This document shows, in pieces, positions 24,768 through 36,596 of a stretch of DNA of 64,000 nucleotides. The DNA lies in the NCBI RefSeq assembly GCF_001411555.2, contig NC_049901.1, forward strand, positions 31,747,838 to 31,811,837, in the 5' to 3' direction. Source of the DNA: Juglans regia. Its lineage: Eukaryota; Streptophyta; Magnoliopsida; Fagales; Juglandaceae. Every line of letters begins with the position of its first letter. The first letter of the stretch is position 1. The notes beneath the pieces were generated by a model that was given only the letters and a program-made list of their open reading frames with translations, did no database searches and was not told the origin of the DNA. The position numbers and the translations under genes were made by a program.

Positions 24768-25240
24768 GAGTTGGACTTCAATCCACAGCAACTCTTGCTT
24801 TGGTGGCTGGATGAATATGGATTGAAGGTAAAAATGATTTGAGGTTCCAGTGGCACAGGACCTTGATCGACCAAGCGAGGATTTATCTTTCACCTTTTGG
24901 TTTTCAACTTTTGAAATGGTTAGTAAATTTCAAACATGGTTTCTTGAAGAGATTTGTTGGAAGTTTAGTCCATCCATGACAATGTAGGTTTCGTTTTAAG
25001 CTTCATTTATGATTTTGATGATATCTCGTATTTCTTTACTGGTAAATGGTGAGTTTATGAAAAAATGATGGATTTAGTTTATGTTTTAAGCTTATAACAT
25101 GTTTATGTTGATGGTTGTGCAAATAGTACATAGGTTTATGTTGATGAAAGCTTATATGCAACAAAGATGTTTAGAACATGTCTTGGTTAAGATTTTGAGT
25201 TCTATATGGTATTCCACTTGTGTAACCGTAGGATATATGA
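24768..25240. other. gene-free DNA right of copia element 2
   Basis: Continuation of the sequence interrupted at 11841. No recognisable gene. Confidence 0.4.
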
Positions 25241-25430
25241 GGGAGGGTTGGATTCAAAATTCATTCAAACTCATCGCATCCTATCATTACAACTTTCACG
25301 AACTTTCATACAAAATACAATAAACAATTCAACTTTTCAAATCTTAAAACAAAAATAATATTCTAACAATATTTTATTCAACTCTTAACTTTTATCCCGT
25401 TTCATCTCAACTCATTATCCAAATCTCTTC
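25241..25430. mobile_element. MITE-like element, about 190 bp
   Basis: One end reads GGTTGGATTCAAAATTCATTC and the other, complemented, GATTTGGATAATGAGTTGAG, so the termini are imperfect inverted repeats built on (T)TGGAT. The interior is AT-rich with no coding capacity. The family resembles abundant short elements I associate with Fagales genomes; that association is from memory. Target duplication not resolved. Confidence 0.6.
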
Positions 25431-25679
25431 ATGTCATAGAATTTCTAAAACATGACCTTTGTTTAAGTTTTATTGAAAATCTTGGATCACTTTAAAGATT
25501 TAGGTGTCAAATACACATTATTAGCAAGGCATTAAGCTTAAACTCTGGGATTGGTACCTTTTATGCACAAAGATATGTTTAGATGCTTGTTTCTTCATTA
25601 ATAATATTGCAATTTTGTGTGCATCCAATTATAATGTGCTTTTAGGAAGATTACGCTCTTAGGACTAGATCGGATCGGT

Positions 25680-26134
25680 TCACTATATTATATATTTTAA
25701 ATTAATTTTTGTAATATTATTTATAATATTTTTTATATTATATAAAAATTATATATATAATATATATAATAATAATATAAATTATAATTATATATAACAT
25801 AATGTTATTATAATTTATAACATAAAATTTTAATGTTAAACATGAAAATTTATTTGATCATATGTTTTAAACATAAAATACATATATTAATAACATTTGA
25901 TGGCATAATAAATTCTCGAATCTCAACATATTCCTTTTGATAAATACATAATACATTAGTAATACTAATAACTAATGTATATTAGTATATTAATTATATT
26001 TTATGCCCTAATACTAATACTATTAGTATTAGTAATCCAGTTTAAGTTTATATATAAAGGACTATATAAATCATTATAGTATTACTATTACTATATCACT
26101 ATATAACTATAGTATATAGTTATACTAATACTAT
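25680..26134. repeat. AT-rich low-complexity tract flanking the LINE
   Basis: Almost pure A/T with many ATATAT and ACTAAT/ATTAGT elements. It continues on the other side of the LINE (31773-31990) with the same ACTAATACTATTAGTATT character, showing that the LINE inserted into this tract. Confidence 0.85.
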
Positions 26135-26180
26135 TTTTTTTTTTTTTTTTGAAAATAACCTCAGAAGATTTCCATTGAAA

Positions 26181-29100
26181 TTACGTGTTACAACTTTTAT
26201 CATCAAGAAGGCATCCCACAATGAATTCTGGGACCTCTTCTATCCAAACTAGTTCTTTACCTAACTCTAAAGCTTTCTTTGTTAAAGTATGAGCTACTGT
26301 GTTCTTTTTTCTACTAGCAAATTGAATAAACCAGTGTGTCTTATTTCTGAAGTGAAACTTAACATCCTCAATAATAGAACTAAAGTCGAGAATAGCATCT
26401 TCTTCACTTAGTACAGCTTCGACTACTTCATTTGCATCGCTCTCAAAAACAGCTTTTTCAATATTGAGATCTGAGCATAAATCAGCTGCTTTCCTCAAAG
26501 CCAAACTTTCTGCTACAGCTGCATTTATCACATTAGTCTTGATATCACACTCAGCCACCAAAGCCTCTCCTTCTTCATTTCTTATAATGATACCAATCCC
26601 CATTCTCCTTTTTACATCCAAAGAGGCATCCCAATTAACCTTGACAAATCCCCTTTCTAGTTTCTCCCAAGACTCCAGTATCTGCTGTGCCGTATTCTGC
26701 CAGCTTTGATGAGCTTGAGCTTGTACCTCCTGAAATTCTTGCAAGGCTGCTCTTGTGGCAATGAATGAATTCCTGGGGCAGTCTCATCTCTTTTCAAAGA
26801 TCCATTCATTCCTTCTGAGCCAGACCTTCCTTAGCAACCCTGCCACCTCTTCTAGCTGCACGTTATTGAGTCTGCATCTAAGTTGCTCCCAAAGGTCCAG
26901 GAAATCCACCTCTGATCTTGTCCATTTCTTGACATAGCTTGCATCATTACCCCATAAATCATTTGCTGCAGGACACTCCCATAGAACATGTATAAGAGTC
27001 TCTTCTTTTGCATTACACATAGGGCATCTCTTGTCAATTGTTATCTTTCTTTTGTACAGGTTTGCTTTTGTTGGCAACAGATTGTTTGCAGCTTTCCATA
27101 AGAAAAGCTTTGTCACACCTGGTACCTCAAGGTCTCAAATGTTCTTCCATATGTCACCTACTTTCTTCTCTGATAAACTCTCTCCTTTGCTTCTTTCTTT
27201 TAATTCCAAGTGCAAGAAATATGCACTTCTTACTGTGAAGAGACCCTTCTTGGCTAGCCCCCAAAATATATTGTCCTTTGCTCTACCTCTGCTCAAAGGC
27301 ATACAAAGAATCTATTCAGCTTCTTCCTCCGAGAATATGGTTCTTATTAATGATTCATTCCACTCTCCCTTCTAGTTGTCAATCAATTCTTCAACTTTGG
27401 CATCCTTCTGCAGTAGAGATACTGGGGACTGTACAACAAAAGAAGTGGGTCTAGGCAACCATTTAGAGCCCCATATATTAATCTCCTTCCCATCTCCTAC
27501 TTTCCACCCAAGTCCTTCTCTCAAGAGGTCTCCTGCAGACCATGTACTCCTCCATACCAGAGATGGTTGAGCACCCAGTTTAGCCTCCATAAAATTCCCA
27601 TATCTAAAGTACTTTTCTTTGAGTAACACTGCTGCCAAGGACAATGGATATTTGAGTATCCTCCATCCTTGTTTGGCAAGGAGTGCAACATTAAAACTCT
27701 CCCAAGTCCCGAAATCCCATTCCCCCTCTAACTTTCTGAATACTCATTTTTTCCCATTTCCTCCAAACCATCCCTCTCCCCTCTTGTTGATTTCCCCACC
27801 AGAACTTTGAGAGCATAGTGTTGATTTCCTTGCACAATTTGATTGGGATTTTAAAAACCCCCATGGTGAAAGTTGGGATAGACTGTAGAACAAATTTAAT
27901 AAGTACTTCTTTCCTAGCTTGAGATAAGAAAGTGTTTTTCCAGCTAGATACTTTCAGCCATATCTTCTCCTTTAAGTTTCTAAAAGTGTTGAACTTTGAT
28001 CTCCCTACAATAGCAGGAAGGCCAAGATATTTTTCATAAGTACCACATACAAAGGAATTTCCAGCTTTCTTGATAGCTTGCTTATCTGTCAACTGAGTAT
28101 TATTGCTGAAAGAAACAGAAGTTTTTCCTTTATTAAGGAACTGTCCAGAGGCCTTTTCATAAACCAGTAGAATTTCTTGGATTTTCCTCCATTCTCCAAT
28201 ATTAGCTCTTCCAAATAAGATACAGTCATCTGCAAACAGCAGATGATTGATGCTAGTTCCTCCTTGGGCCACTTGTACCCCTCTTATGAGCTTTCTCTTC
28301 TCATAATGATCAAGCAAACTGCTCAGTCCCTCAGCACAGACAATGAATAAATAAGGTGACAAAGGGTCACCTTGTCTCAAGCCTCTCTCGATGGCAGAAA
28401 TTTATGGCCTGGTACCCCATTGATCAAAACTGAGTATGAAACAGATTTAACACATTTCATCACCAAATCTGTCCGCAATTTACAGAAACCAAGTTTAGTC
28501 AAAACATCCTCCAAAAAATCCCACTCCACACGATCAAATGCCTTAGACATATCTAACTTCATGGCCATACTTCCTACTTTCCCTTTCTTTCTACTCTTCA
28601 TGGAATGCAATAACTCGTAGGCTACCAAGACATTATCATTTATAAGTCTACCAAGCAGGAAGGCACTTTGAGAGGGAGAAATAACTTCAGATAAAACAAG
28701 TTTGAATCTGTTGGAGATGGCTTTTGAGACTATTTTATACATTACATTACACAAACTTATAGGTCTGTATTCAGTAACTTTTTTGGGTTTCACAGTTTTA
28801 GGGATCAATGCTAAATAGGTAAAATTGAGGCAAGGATCAATAGGGTTACCATTCAGTATATCAAGTGCAGCTCTACACACTTCCTCAGAAACAACACCCT
28901 AATGGTTTTGGTAGAAACATGGTCCAAAACCATCTGGGCCAAGGGCTTTTAATGGGGCCATTTGTTTCACAGCTTCCTCCACTTCTACTGATGTGAACCT
29001 TCTTGACAGCCTTTCATTCATTTCAATAGTTACCTTCTCACTCATTCCCATCAGACATTTATCAATCTCTTCCTGGCTTGGGTTAGTGGTTTGAAACAAC

Positions 29101-30232
29101 TTGCCAAAAAACCTTCTAAAGGTTTCTTCCACCTTCTGAAAACCAATAAAATTTTTGTTTTTTTCATCATCCACTTCATTAATAAAATTCATTTTCCTTC
29201 TCTCCTTGGCACAAGCATGGAAATACTTAGTATTTCTATCTCCATGCTTATACTAGTTCCTCTTTGCACGTTGCTTCACCAAAGATCCTCCTTCTCTAGT
29301 GCTAGGTGCAGCTCTTTAGTGACTTTTCTGATTTCCTCCACATTACTCCCATTTTCCATAGCTTGTAAATTCTGTAAGATCTTGGTTTTCTCCTCTACTT
29401 CCTGCCCTTGCCTTTGCTTTATGTTTTTATTCCATCTCAGAAGAGCTTTCCTGCTATTATTCAGTAACCCAATAACCTTTGAGAAACCTGTCCAGGCCTC
29501 TTTTAAAACCACTTCACATTCCTCATCTAAGGCCCAACAAGCCTCATATTTGAAACCCTTTTTCCTCTGCCTTACTTGCATCCTTGTTGAAGGATTCTGC
29601 ACATTAATATGGACTAGTAGTGGCTTATGATCAGAAGTTCTAGCCACCAACACTTCCACCCATGTCTCAGAATAAAAGTTCATCCATTGAGGGTTCGCCA
29701 CGACTCTATCAAGCCTTTCTTTAGTAAAGGTTGCATATGTATGGGAGTTGCTCCAAGTGTACATGTCACCCCTCCATCCCAAATCAAATAGGTTTCCATC
29801 TCTCATTAATTCTCTAAACATTTCCATTTGGTTTTCAGGTCTAGCTTTTCCTCCCCACTTCTCATCATTAGTTATAATCTCATTGAAGTCCCCTACTATG
29901 CACCAGCCTTCATTGCCATTGGGTTTCATGGATTTAAGCAAACTCCATGCCTCTTTCCTCTTAACAGTTTCAGGTGGGCCATAGAAACAGGTTAACAACC
30001 ATTGAGATTCCTCTTTCCCTCCTATCCATGCATTGATATGCCTTTGAGAATAATTTACAATTTCCAATTGCACTTCATCATTCCACAACAGAGCCAAACC
30101 TCCCCCTTTACCAACTGCCTCCACTCCGAAACATCCATCACACCTAAGTCTTCTCCTTATTCGATCACATTTCTTATTATTGAGCTTAGTTTCCATGATG
30201 AAAACTATGTTGGGTTTTGACTTCTCTGCCAT
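26181..30232 (-). pseudogene. LINE ORF2: endonuclease, reverse transcriptase, RNase H (frameshifted)
   Basis: Reading down the minus strand, the endonuclease (30232-29276) has METKLN, VGDFNEI, ERLDR and SDHKPL. RT follows (29192-27691), with YRPISLCNVMYKI, LDMSKAFDRVEW, RQGDPLSPYLF and catalytic FADD at 28236-28225. A zf-RVT-like region follows (27116-26784: TKLFLWKAANNLLPTKANL, RCPMCNAKEETLIH). A C-terminal RNase H (26744-26181) has VNWDAS, AESLALRKA and ESDANEV. The endonuclease, the RT core and the rest lie in three different frames with extra stops, so the product cannot be made. Confidence 0.93.
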
Positions 30233-30251
30233 AGAGTAGAGATCTTGAACT

Positions 30252-31523
30252 TCACAGCCTCCGCCATTTCAGTAGGTTTATCAACCACCCCATATCCTTT
30301 CCTTCCACCATAGCTCCAGCCCTTTTCTTTTGTGTTGTCTTTGTTGAATCTGCCCCTTCTGATTTGTGTTTATCTCGAGCCCTCCTTTTCCAGACCCTCA
30401 TCTTATCTACCTTCTTGTTTACCACCAGGATGCTTTCTTCCTCTACTTCTTTCTCATGGTTTTCCTCCCCCACGATGGACTCGAATTGCACTTCAACTTC
30501 CTGCAAGTTTTTGTCTCCCTTATCAATGAGTTCAACTTGTTTGATCCATCCTGCCTCTAAGACGCTGTCTCCCACTAACACCCCTCCCTCCTTTGATTTT
30601 TTACTTACCCCATTTTCACTCTCTAGGCTCTTTTCACTCTCTCTTGACTCTTCCCCAGTACTTTCCCTTTCCCTCCTGCCCTCTTCTACTGTTTCCCTCC
30701 CTTTTACTCCATCTTGAGTTAAGATTTCTTTTTCATTTCTCCATCTACTTCCTTCGTCATTACTCCTACAACTATTGTTAAGCAGCCTGTTTTTTTGAGA
30801 TTGTGCTGCCCTCATCCGTTGGTCATACTGGTTTCCTTCTCCTCTCGAGTTCTCCTCCCCCTTGCATCCAGAAGAGTCATAGTATATGCATCCACACAAG
30901 AAGCATATTCTTGGCATCTTCTCATAGCTAAAGGGAACCCAGACATTGTTTCCCTTAACTGTGAGTGTTCTTCCTCTTGCCAAGGGCTGAGTTATATCCA
31001 TGTGGATTTGAACTCTCAGAAACTTCCCCCATCCACTGCCATCTTTCTGCACATCTACCTTCTCCACCCTTCCCACCGTATCCCCTATTTGCTTTCCTCT
31101 CCTCTCTGTCATGCATGACAGTGGTAAGTTGTGAAATCTCACCCAAAAGCTCTCTGAGTGAAACTCAATTTGTTTGAGTGGAGTGTTCCCTTCAAACTCT
31201 TTTAGGACCAGCAGCTGGTTGTTAAACAACCATGGTCTTCCGAACCATACTCTTTGTTTGTCAGTAATATTATTAAACACAATAGTGAAAACATTTGGAC
31301 TCACCTCAGTAAACACAGCCTTTTTACTGATTCTCCAAATTTTTCCTAATGTGGTTTCTAGCATTTCCTTGTTAATCAGCCTTGCCGAACAGAGTTTTGC
31401 CATTAGAGACCTCTGTTCCATCTTTCTCAGCTCCTCTGGTACATCATCATCATCAATGTCGATCTCCTTTCTTTCCTCATCAAGTAGTCTCAACTCCTTC
31501 CATTTTTCTTCCAAATCTTCCAT
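30252..31523 (-). CDS. LINE ORF1 protein (DUF4283 type, altered zinc knuckle)
   Basis: A 423-codon open frame at the 5' end of the LINE. The N-terminal half has the DUF4283 pattern (GKIWRISKKAVFTEVSPN, FGRPWLFNNQLLVLKEF, FWVRFHNLPL) expected of plant LINE ORF1 RNA-binding proteins. The zinc knuckle region reads CFLCGCIYYDSSGC; the usual CX2CX4HX4C has Tyr where His is expected, so metal binding may be impaired. The C-terminal half is highly charged and acidic. The frame is intact although ORF2 is not. Confidence 0.85.
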   Translation of the reverse strand: MEDLEEKWKELRLLDEERKEIDIDDDDVPEELRKMEQRSLMAKLCSARLINKEMLETTLGKIWRISKKAVFTEVSPNVFTIVFNNITDKQRVWFGRPWLFNNQLLVLKEFEGNTPLKQIEFHSESFWVRFHNLPLSCMTERRGKQIGDTVGRVEKVDVQKDGSGWGKFLRVQIHMDITQPLARGRTLTVKGNNVWVPFSYEKMPRICFLCGCIYYDSSGCKGEENSRGEGNQYDQRMRAAQSQKNRLLNNSCRSNDEGSRWRNEKEILTQDGVKGRETVEEGRRERESTGEESRESEKSLESENGVSKKSKEGGVLVGDSVLEAGWIKQVELIDKGDKNLQEVEVQFESIVGEENHEKEVEEESILVVNKKVDKMRVWKRRARDKHKSEGADSTKTTQKKRAGAMVEGKDMGWLINLLKWRRL

Positions 31524-31783
31524 TCCTCCGTAACAGGCACTAGAGTCTCCCCAAAAATGGTGTCACCTAGTTTATTTTCACTCTTTCCGTCGTGGTTTTC
31601 GACCTCCTCTGACACCTGACGGCTGTTAACAACCAGAGCAACCCACCTCGCACTGCTGGGACCACCTCCAAATTCCTTTCCTACCGTTATAACCGCCTCT
31701 CACGTTCCACTCACGAAGACTCACTACTCCACCTCTTTTCAGAGAGAAAAGAGTGGATACTGGTTTAGGGGCACTAATACTAT

Positions 31784-32329
31784 TAGTATTACTATCAGTT
31801 ATATAGTTATATTGATAGTTATACTAATACTATTATATAGTTATACTAAATTAAAATCACTATAACTAATACTAATAATATTATATAGTTATAATAATCA
31901 CTGATTTACTATAACTAAATCACTATAACTATATATAGTATTAATATCACTATTAATATAATATATAGTATTAGTAATAATTTAGTATCAATGTATTATT
32001 TTATTAAAACTGAAAAATCAGATCAAATCGGATCGAAATCGATAAACCAAAAATATCGGTTTAGAAAAATAACCCGTACGTAATCGATTTTTTAAAATAT
32101 AAAATCAATATATATCTATTCAATTATAAATTTTATCCAAGACCGAATCATTGCGCCTCCACCTCGACATTTATAAATGTCATACATTTTACCCGACTAT
32201 TGACAAGTCAGCGCAATATAAAAGAAACATTATAAACCCGAACAAGTAGGAAGAGTAAGAGCTAATCGTACATTGTAGGCCTTTAGCATCTCGCGTCTAC
32301 CAAATTCAACTAGCAAACATTGGTTGTGC
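31784..32329. other. AT-rich tract and 5' flank of the PPR gene
   Basis: The first 200 bases are the AT-rich LINE target. From about 32000 the composition becomes more balanced and would hold the promoter and leader of the PPR gene. No single TATA box could be chosen with confidence. Confidence 0.4.
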
Positions 32330-32410
32330 ATGAGGCCGAATTTTTCTGCGACTGCCCAAGGGTTGTATATCAAAACCGCGAGGATCTATGAGGCTCAGAT
32401 TGCTAGGTGA
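32330..32410 (+). CDS. upstream ORF (26 codons) overlapping the PPR start
   Basis: ATG at 32330 opens a 26-codon frame (MRPNFSATAQGLYIKTARIY, then six more residues) ending with TGA at 32408-32410. It overlaps the first 23 bases of the PPR coding region in another frame. If the leader includes it, ribosomes starting here would pass the PPR start, so it could reduce translation. It could instead be a true N-terminus lost through a frameshift or sequencing error. Confidence 0.35.
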   Translation: MRPNFSATAQGLYIKTARIYEAQIAR

Positions 32411-34607
32411 AAAAGAAAGCCATGTGTTTAAGCAGAATCTGAAGATTACCCGATTCGGGAAATCGGGCCGGATTGAAGAAGCCATTAAAGTTTTCTCACA
32501 GATGCCACTAAAGAATGTTGTTAGCTACAACTCCATGATATCTGCTTATTGCAAGAACGGAAGAACTAGTGACGCACGTCGATTGTTCGATGAAATGTCT
32601 CATAGAAACGTGATTTCATGGAACTCTATGATAGCCGGTTATTTGCATAGTGGTAATGTTGAAGAAGCCTCTGAGCTATTTGATAGAATGCCTAAAAGAG
32701 ACCTCTTTTCCTGGTCTTTAATGATAACTTGCCATACACGTAATAAGGAGCTTGAAAAGGCCAGAAAATTGTTTGATTTGCTTCCTGATAAGCGAGACAC
32801 AGTTTGTTGGAATGCCATGATTGCTGGTTATGCGAAGAACAGGCAGTTTAATGATGCCAAGAAATTGTTTGATGAAATGCCAGTCAGGGATTTAGTTTCA
32901 TGGAATTCAATGCTAGCTGGCTATACCCAGAATGCAGAGATGCATTTGGCAATTCGGTTTTTTGAGGAAATGGATGAGAAGAATGTGGTTTCATGGAATT
33001 TGATTTTGGATGGGTTTGTTCAGGTGGGTGATTTGAACTCTGCTTGGCAGTTGTTTGAAAAGATTCCAGACCCGAATATGGTTTCATGGGTTACAATGCT
33101 CTGTGGGTTTGCACGAAATGGTAAGCTTGTTGAGGCTAGGAGACTTTTTGATCAGATGCCATGTAGAAATGTCGTCTCTTGGAATGCAATGATTACAGCA
33201 TATGTTCAAAACTGCCAAATTGATGAGGCTACTAAGCTATTTAAGGTAATGCCAGAGAGGGATTCTGTGTCATGGACTACAATGGTTAATGGGTTTGTTC
33301 GTGTTGGTAAGATTGGTGAAGCAAGGGAATATCTTGACCGAATGCCTTACAAAAACATAGCAGCCCAAACCGCAATGATCTCTGGATATGTACAAAATAG
33401 AATGATAGCTGAAGCTAGTCAAATATTCAGTCAGATTGACACTTGTGATACTGTTTGCTGGAACACGATGATTAAAGGCTATGTTCAGTGTGGGAGAATG
33501 GATGATGCTGTGTATATTTTTAGAAAAATGGATAATAAGGACATGGTTTCATGGAATATTATGATTGTTGGTTATGCTCAAGTTGGACAAATGGATGAAG
33601 CGTTTAAAATATTCAAGGAGATGGGTGAAAGGAATATTGTTTCTTGGAATTCTCTGATTACAGGTTTCACCCAAAATGGGTTATATTTGGATGCTCTAAA
33701 GAGTTACATGTTGATGGAGAAGGAAGGAATAAGACCGGATCAATCAACCTTTGCATGTGGACTAAGTGCATGTGCCAATCTTGCAGCTTTGCAAGTTGGG
33801 AAGCAACTTCACAATATGGTTGTAAAAAATGGTTTTGTGAATGATTTATTTGTCAGTAATGCTCTGATCACCATGTATGCTAAAAGCGGAAGGATCTTTG
33901 CTGCTGAGATTTTCTTCAGAGATATGGATTTTGTTGACGTTGTTTCTTGGAATTCCTTGATTGCTGGGTTTGCTTTGAATGGGTATGGCCAAAAGGCTGT
34001 CAAGCTGTTTGAAGAGATGTTGGTTTATGGACCAGTTCCTGACCAAGTGACCTTTGTTGGAGTGTTGTCTGCGTGTAGTCATGCTGGCCTCATCGATTGT
34101 GGTTTGGAATTGTTCAAAAGCATGACTGAAGTATACGGTATTGAACCTTTGGCTGAGCACTACGCATGTGTGGTAGACTTACTTGGCCGAGCAGGAAGAC
34201 TAGAAGAGGCCTTTAACTTGGTGAGAGGAATGAAGATCAATGCCAATTCTGGAATATGGGGTTCACTCCTAGGAGCTTCCCGGGTACTCCATAATCTAGA
34301 ACTTGGTAGACTTGCTGCTGAGAAGCTCTTAGAACTTGAACCTTATAAAACTTCAAATTATGTGCTCTTGTCACATATGCATGCTGAGGCTGGTCGTTGG
34401 GAGGAGGTTGAGAGAGTCAGGCTATCAATGAAAAAGAGTAGAGCAGAGAAGCATACAGGCTGCAGCTGGATAGAAATCAGAAATCAAATACTTGCTTTTG
34501 TAACGGATAATCAAGTGCAGCCTAGAACAGCAGAGATATGTAATACATTAAAGGGTTTAACAGCAGTTATGAGAAACCCAGATGCCTTATCTGATTTCAG
34601 ATATTGA
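32388..34607 (+). CDS. PLS-class pentatricopeptide-repeat protein with E domain
   Basis: Intronless 739-codon gene. The PPR array fills residues of about 20 to 600 with motifs spaced about 31-35 residues apart, most showing the P/L/S pattern (VVSWNAMI, LFDEMP, RDLVSWNSML, FVGVLSACSHAGL). Residues of about 600-700 form the E/E+ region (GIWGSLLGASRVLHNLELG, YVLLSHMHAEAGRWEEVERV, GCSWIEI). There is no DYW deaminase domain, and the protein ends soon after E+. Family knowledge: such proteins bind organelle RNA and commonly act in C-to-U editing or processing in mitochondria or chloroplasts. The specific target is unknown. An in-frame TGA at 32331-32333 precedes the start, so 32388 is the first in-frame ATG. 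No clear targeting peptide is visible. Confidence 0.95.
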   Translation: MRLRLLGEKESHVFKQNLKITRFGKSGRIEEAIKVFSQMPLKNVVSYNSMISAYCKNGRTSDARRLFDEMSHRNVISWNSMIAGYLHSGNVEEASELFDRMPKRDLFSWSLMITCHTRNKELEKARKLFDLLPDKRDTVCWNAMIAGYAKNRQFNDAKKLFDEMPVRDLVSWNSMLAGYTQNAEMHLAIRFFEEMDEKNVVSWNLILDGFVQVGDLNSAWQLFEKIPDPNMVSWVTMLCGFARNGKLVEARRLFDQMPCRNVVSWNAMITAYVQNCQIDEATKLFKVMPERDSVSWTTMVNGFVRVGKIGEAREYLDRMPYKNIAAQTAMISGYVQNRMIAEASQIFSQIDTCDTVCWNTMIKGYVQCGRMDDAVYIFRKMDNKDMVSWNIMIVGYAQVGQMDEAFKIFKEMGERNIVSWNSLITGFTQNGLYLDALKSYMLMEKEGIRPDQSTFACGLSACANLAALQVGKQLHNMVVKNGFVNDLFVSNALITMYAKSGRIFAAEIFFRDMDFVDVVSWNSLIAGFALNGYGQKAVKLFEEMLVYGPVPDQVTFVGVLSACSHAGLIDCGLELFKSMTEVYGIEPLAEHYACVVDLLGRAGRLEEAFNLVRGMKINANSGIWGSLLGASRVLHNLELGRLAAEKLLELEPYKTSNYVLLSHMHAEAGRWEEVERVRLSMKKSRAEKHTGCSWIEIRNQILAFVTDNQVQPRTAEICNTLKGLTAVMRNPDALSDFRY

Positions 34608-35866
34608 CTCGACATTTTTGGTTGAAATGACTGTAGCATCGACTGACACATTTTTCCAACATGAGAATTAGAGCAATGATGGCATCTTGTACATTATGGG
34701 ATATATGCAATCTTTTTTCTTGTATGAATTATTTCACAAGTGTACATGTGTACATGAAACCTTTGGGGCTGTTTATATAGTTGTGTTCTTAGGTCACTTT
34801 GTGTTTATTAGTTTTCATGAGCCTCAACAATGTCTCTGCCCAGTTTTTTGCGGCCACCAGGCAACTCATGCCTTGCAGGATCATAGTCCAAGGTTTTCTA
34901 ATATCCTCTGTGGAAGATGATTGGTTAGGTCAGTTCTACCTTGACACCTTTTCCTTACTGGTAAGGAAAATAGCATGTTGAAGTTCTATGAGGTACCTCG
35001 TTTTCTGTTTATGGATTTTTCAGTAAAAGAATGTATCTCTGTTTGTAGCAATGTAGTTTATTATACGCACGCTCACAATTTGCCTTGTAAACATAGAAAG
35101 AAGAAAAGCTTAAAGTGTGTCAGCTGTCCTTATCACCCATAGATTAGAATGGCATGCAATAAAAGGTCTTAGTATTTGTTGTATTTGACAATTGATGAAT
35201 TCATGTAACTATAATTCATGTTAGCATATCGAATACCAACTGCTCTCCCTACTGCGACTCATGAAAGCTTGGAATTCCACTATGTTATTAAACCATACGT
35301 ATAGCAAATACATTGATGGGACAACTGCCTTTTCCTTTTGTTCTCTTGATGGAGATTTTATTCCGTTCTAGTTATATTACTTTTTGGAGTAATTACATCG
35401 GAAAGTTGTGAAGTCTAAAGTTCACCCTAAACTACCAATTAGTTTCAATGTATACCTTCCATTGAAATCTGTACGTTCAAATTATATAACATTACCTACT
35501 TTTGAATCATTTTAAGTCATATTTTAATCAAGGATGCAGATGAAACTTAGAGTAGTTTAGTATAGGTCTTACAGCATTTTGTTGTTTTGTAGTGCGCATA
35601 TCAAGATGAACGGTAGTTTGAGAGTGCAAAGTGTAATTTCCCCTCATTTTTTCTTTTGCAATGCTAATTTTGAATTGCTCACATATGCTGGATATTATAA
35701 GTGCTTTACTCTTGCATCATATAGACAATTACAAAAAAGAATTAATTCAAATAATAGTTGGAGTTTTTTCGGCTGGGAAAATAGTACTTAGGAAAGATCA
35801 TCTTTTGCTGGAATTATGAGATAGTTCAAATACTATTTGAGATCTTTATATCTTTTTACTTGGAGT
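34608..35866. other. 3' flank of the PPR gene, intergenic
   Basis: Includes the presumed 3' UTR and then AT-rich DNA. No other gene was recognised; small open frames here lack similarity to known proteins. Confidence 0.45.
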
Positions 35867-36596
35867 TAGGGTTGTTCACCCAATCCGACCCGGCCCGAAA
35901 ATTGTCATTCTGACCCAACCCGATTCAATGATGTTTCTGTTCGCTTGTTCACCCGAATACCCGACCCAAAATTTTGGAAGGAATGGGTAATCCGACTCCT
36001 TTTTTAGTTTTTTTTTAAAACACACAAGGGCGACCCATTGTGCATTATTTTTTATAATTATTTATTATGTTCTTTTTACATTATTTTCCTTTTTCATTTT
36101 CTTCTGAAATTATTTTTTTTCTTTTTTCTTATAATTTTCTAATATTAAGTTTTCTGAAAATCATTGGATGATGCATGAGTTCCATCTCCTATTACTTTTG
36201 CCTTTTAAGAAAAAGAAAATCAACCCAAAAAGAAAATGAACCCAAAGTACCTCAATTGGCTCCAAATGCGCGCCTCACGAGTCCAAAAAGCTTTGGCAAG
36301 ATGGCAGAAATAGCAGCCTTCAGATGTGACTGCAAGAGTGCTGCGAGGGAGAGAGTAAAGCTGCAAGGGAGAGAATGACTTAGAGCTGCGATGGAGAGAG
36401 TGATTGAGAGCTGCAGAGTGAGCCGTCGAGCGAGAGAGAGGAGAGCTACTGCCTTACTGGTATCGGGTAGGGTAAAATCAATTAGGTTTTATATAAATCG
36501 GGTATCGGGTATTAACCGTTTAAAAAAAGAAAACGGGTTCGGCTAACCGGTTCCCTTTTTTACATCAACCTTTTCAGGTCGGGTCGAGTGATGTAA
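35867..36596. mobile_element. possible hAT-like non-autonomous element or remnant
   Basis: The left end reads TAGGGTTGTTCACCC followed by GACCC/GGCCCG repeats, and the right part carries ATCGGGTATCGGGT and GGTCGGGTCGAG in the complementary sense, as in plant hAT-like elements with GACCC-rich subterminal repeats. The right terminal inverted repeat is not complete and no 8-bp duplication was found, so the element may be truncated. Confidence 0.4.

Larger units (their letters stand above)
26135..31772 (-). mobile_element. full-length L1-type LINE, minus strand
   Basis: Poly-A end at 26135-26150 (T-run on plus) and 5' end at 31772. It is flanked by a perfect 11-bp target-site duplication, ACTAATACTAT, at 26124-26134 and 31773-31783. 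It contains ORF1 (30252-31523) and an ORF2 region (26181-30232) with endonuclease, reverse transcriptase, zinc-finger and RNase H domains. The intact duplication suggests a fairly recent insertion, but ORF2 has frameshifts and stops, so it is probably inactive. Confidence 0.96.

Noticed and set aside
26181..26744. Independent RNase H gene
   Set aside because: It is the C-terminal domain of the LINE ORF2, in order and orientation with the RT and poly-A tail.
30332..31533. Several plus-strand open frames of 60-119 codons
   Set aside because: They are antisense shadows of LINE ORF1 with Ser/Leu/Phe-rich low-complexity translations.
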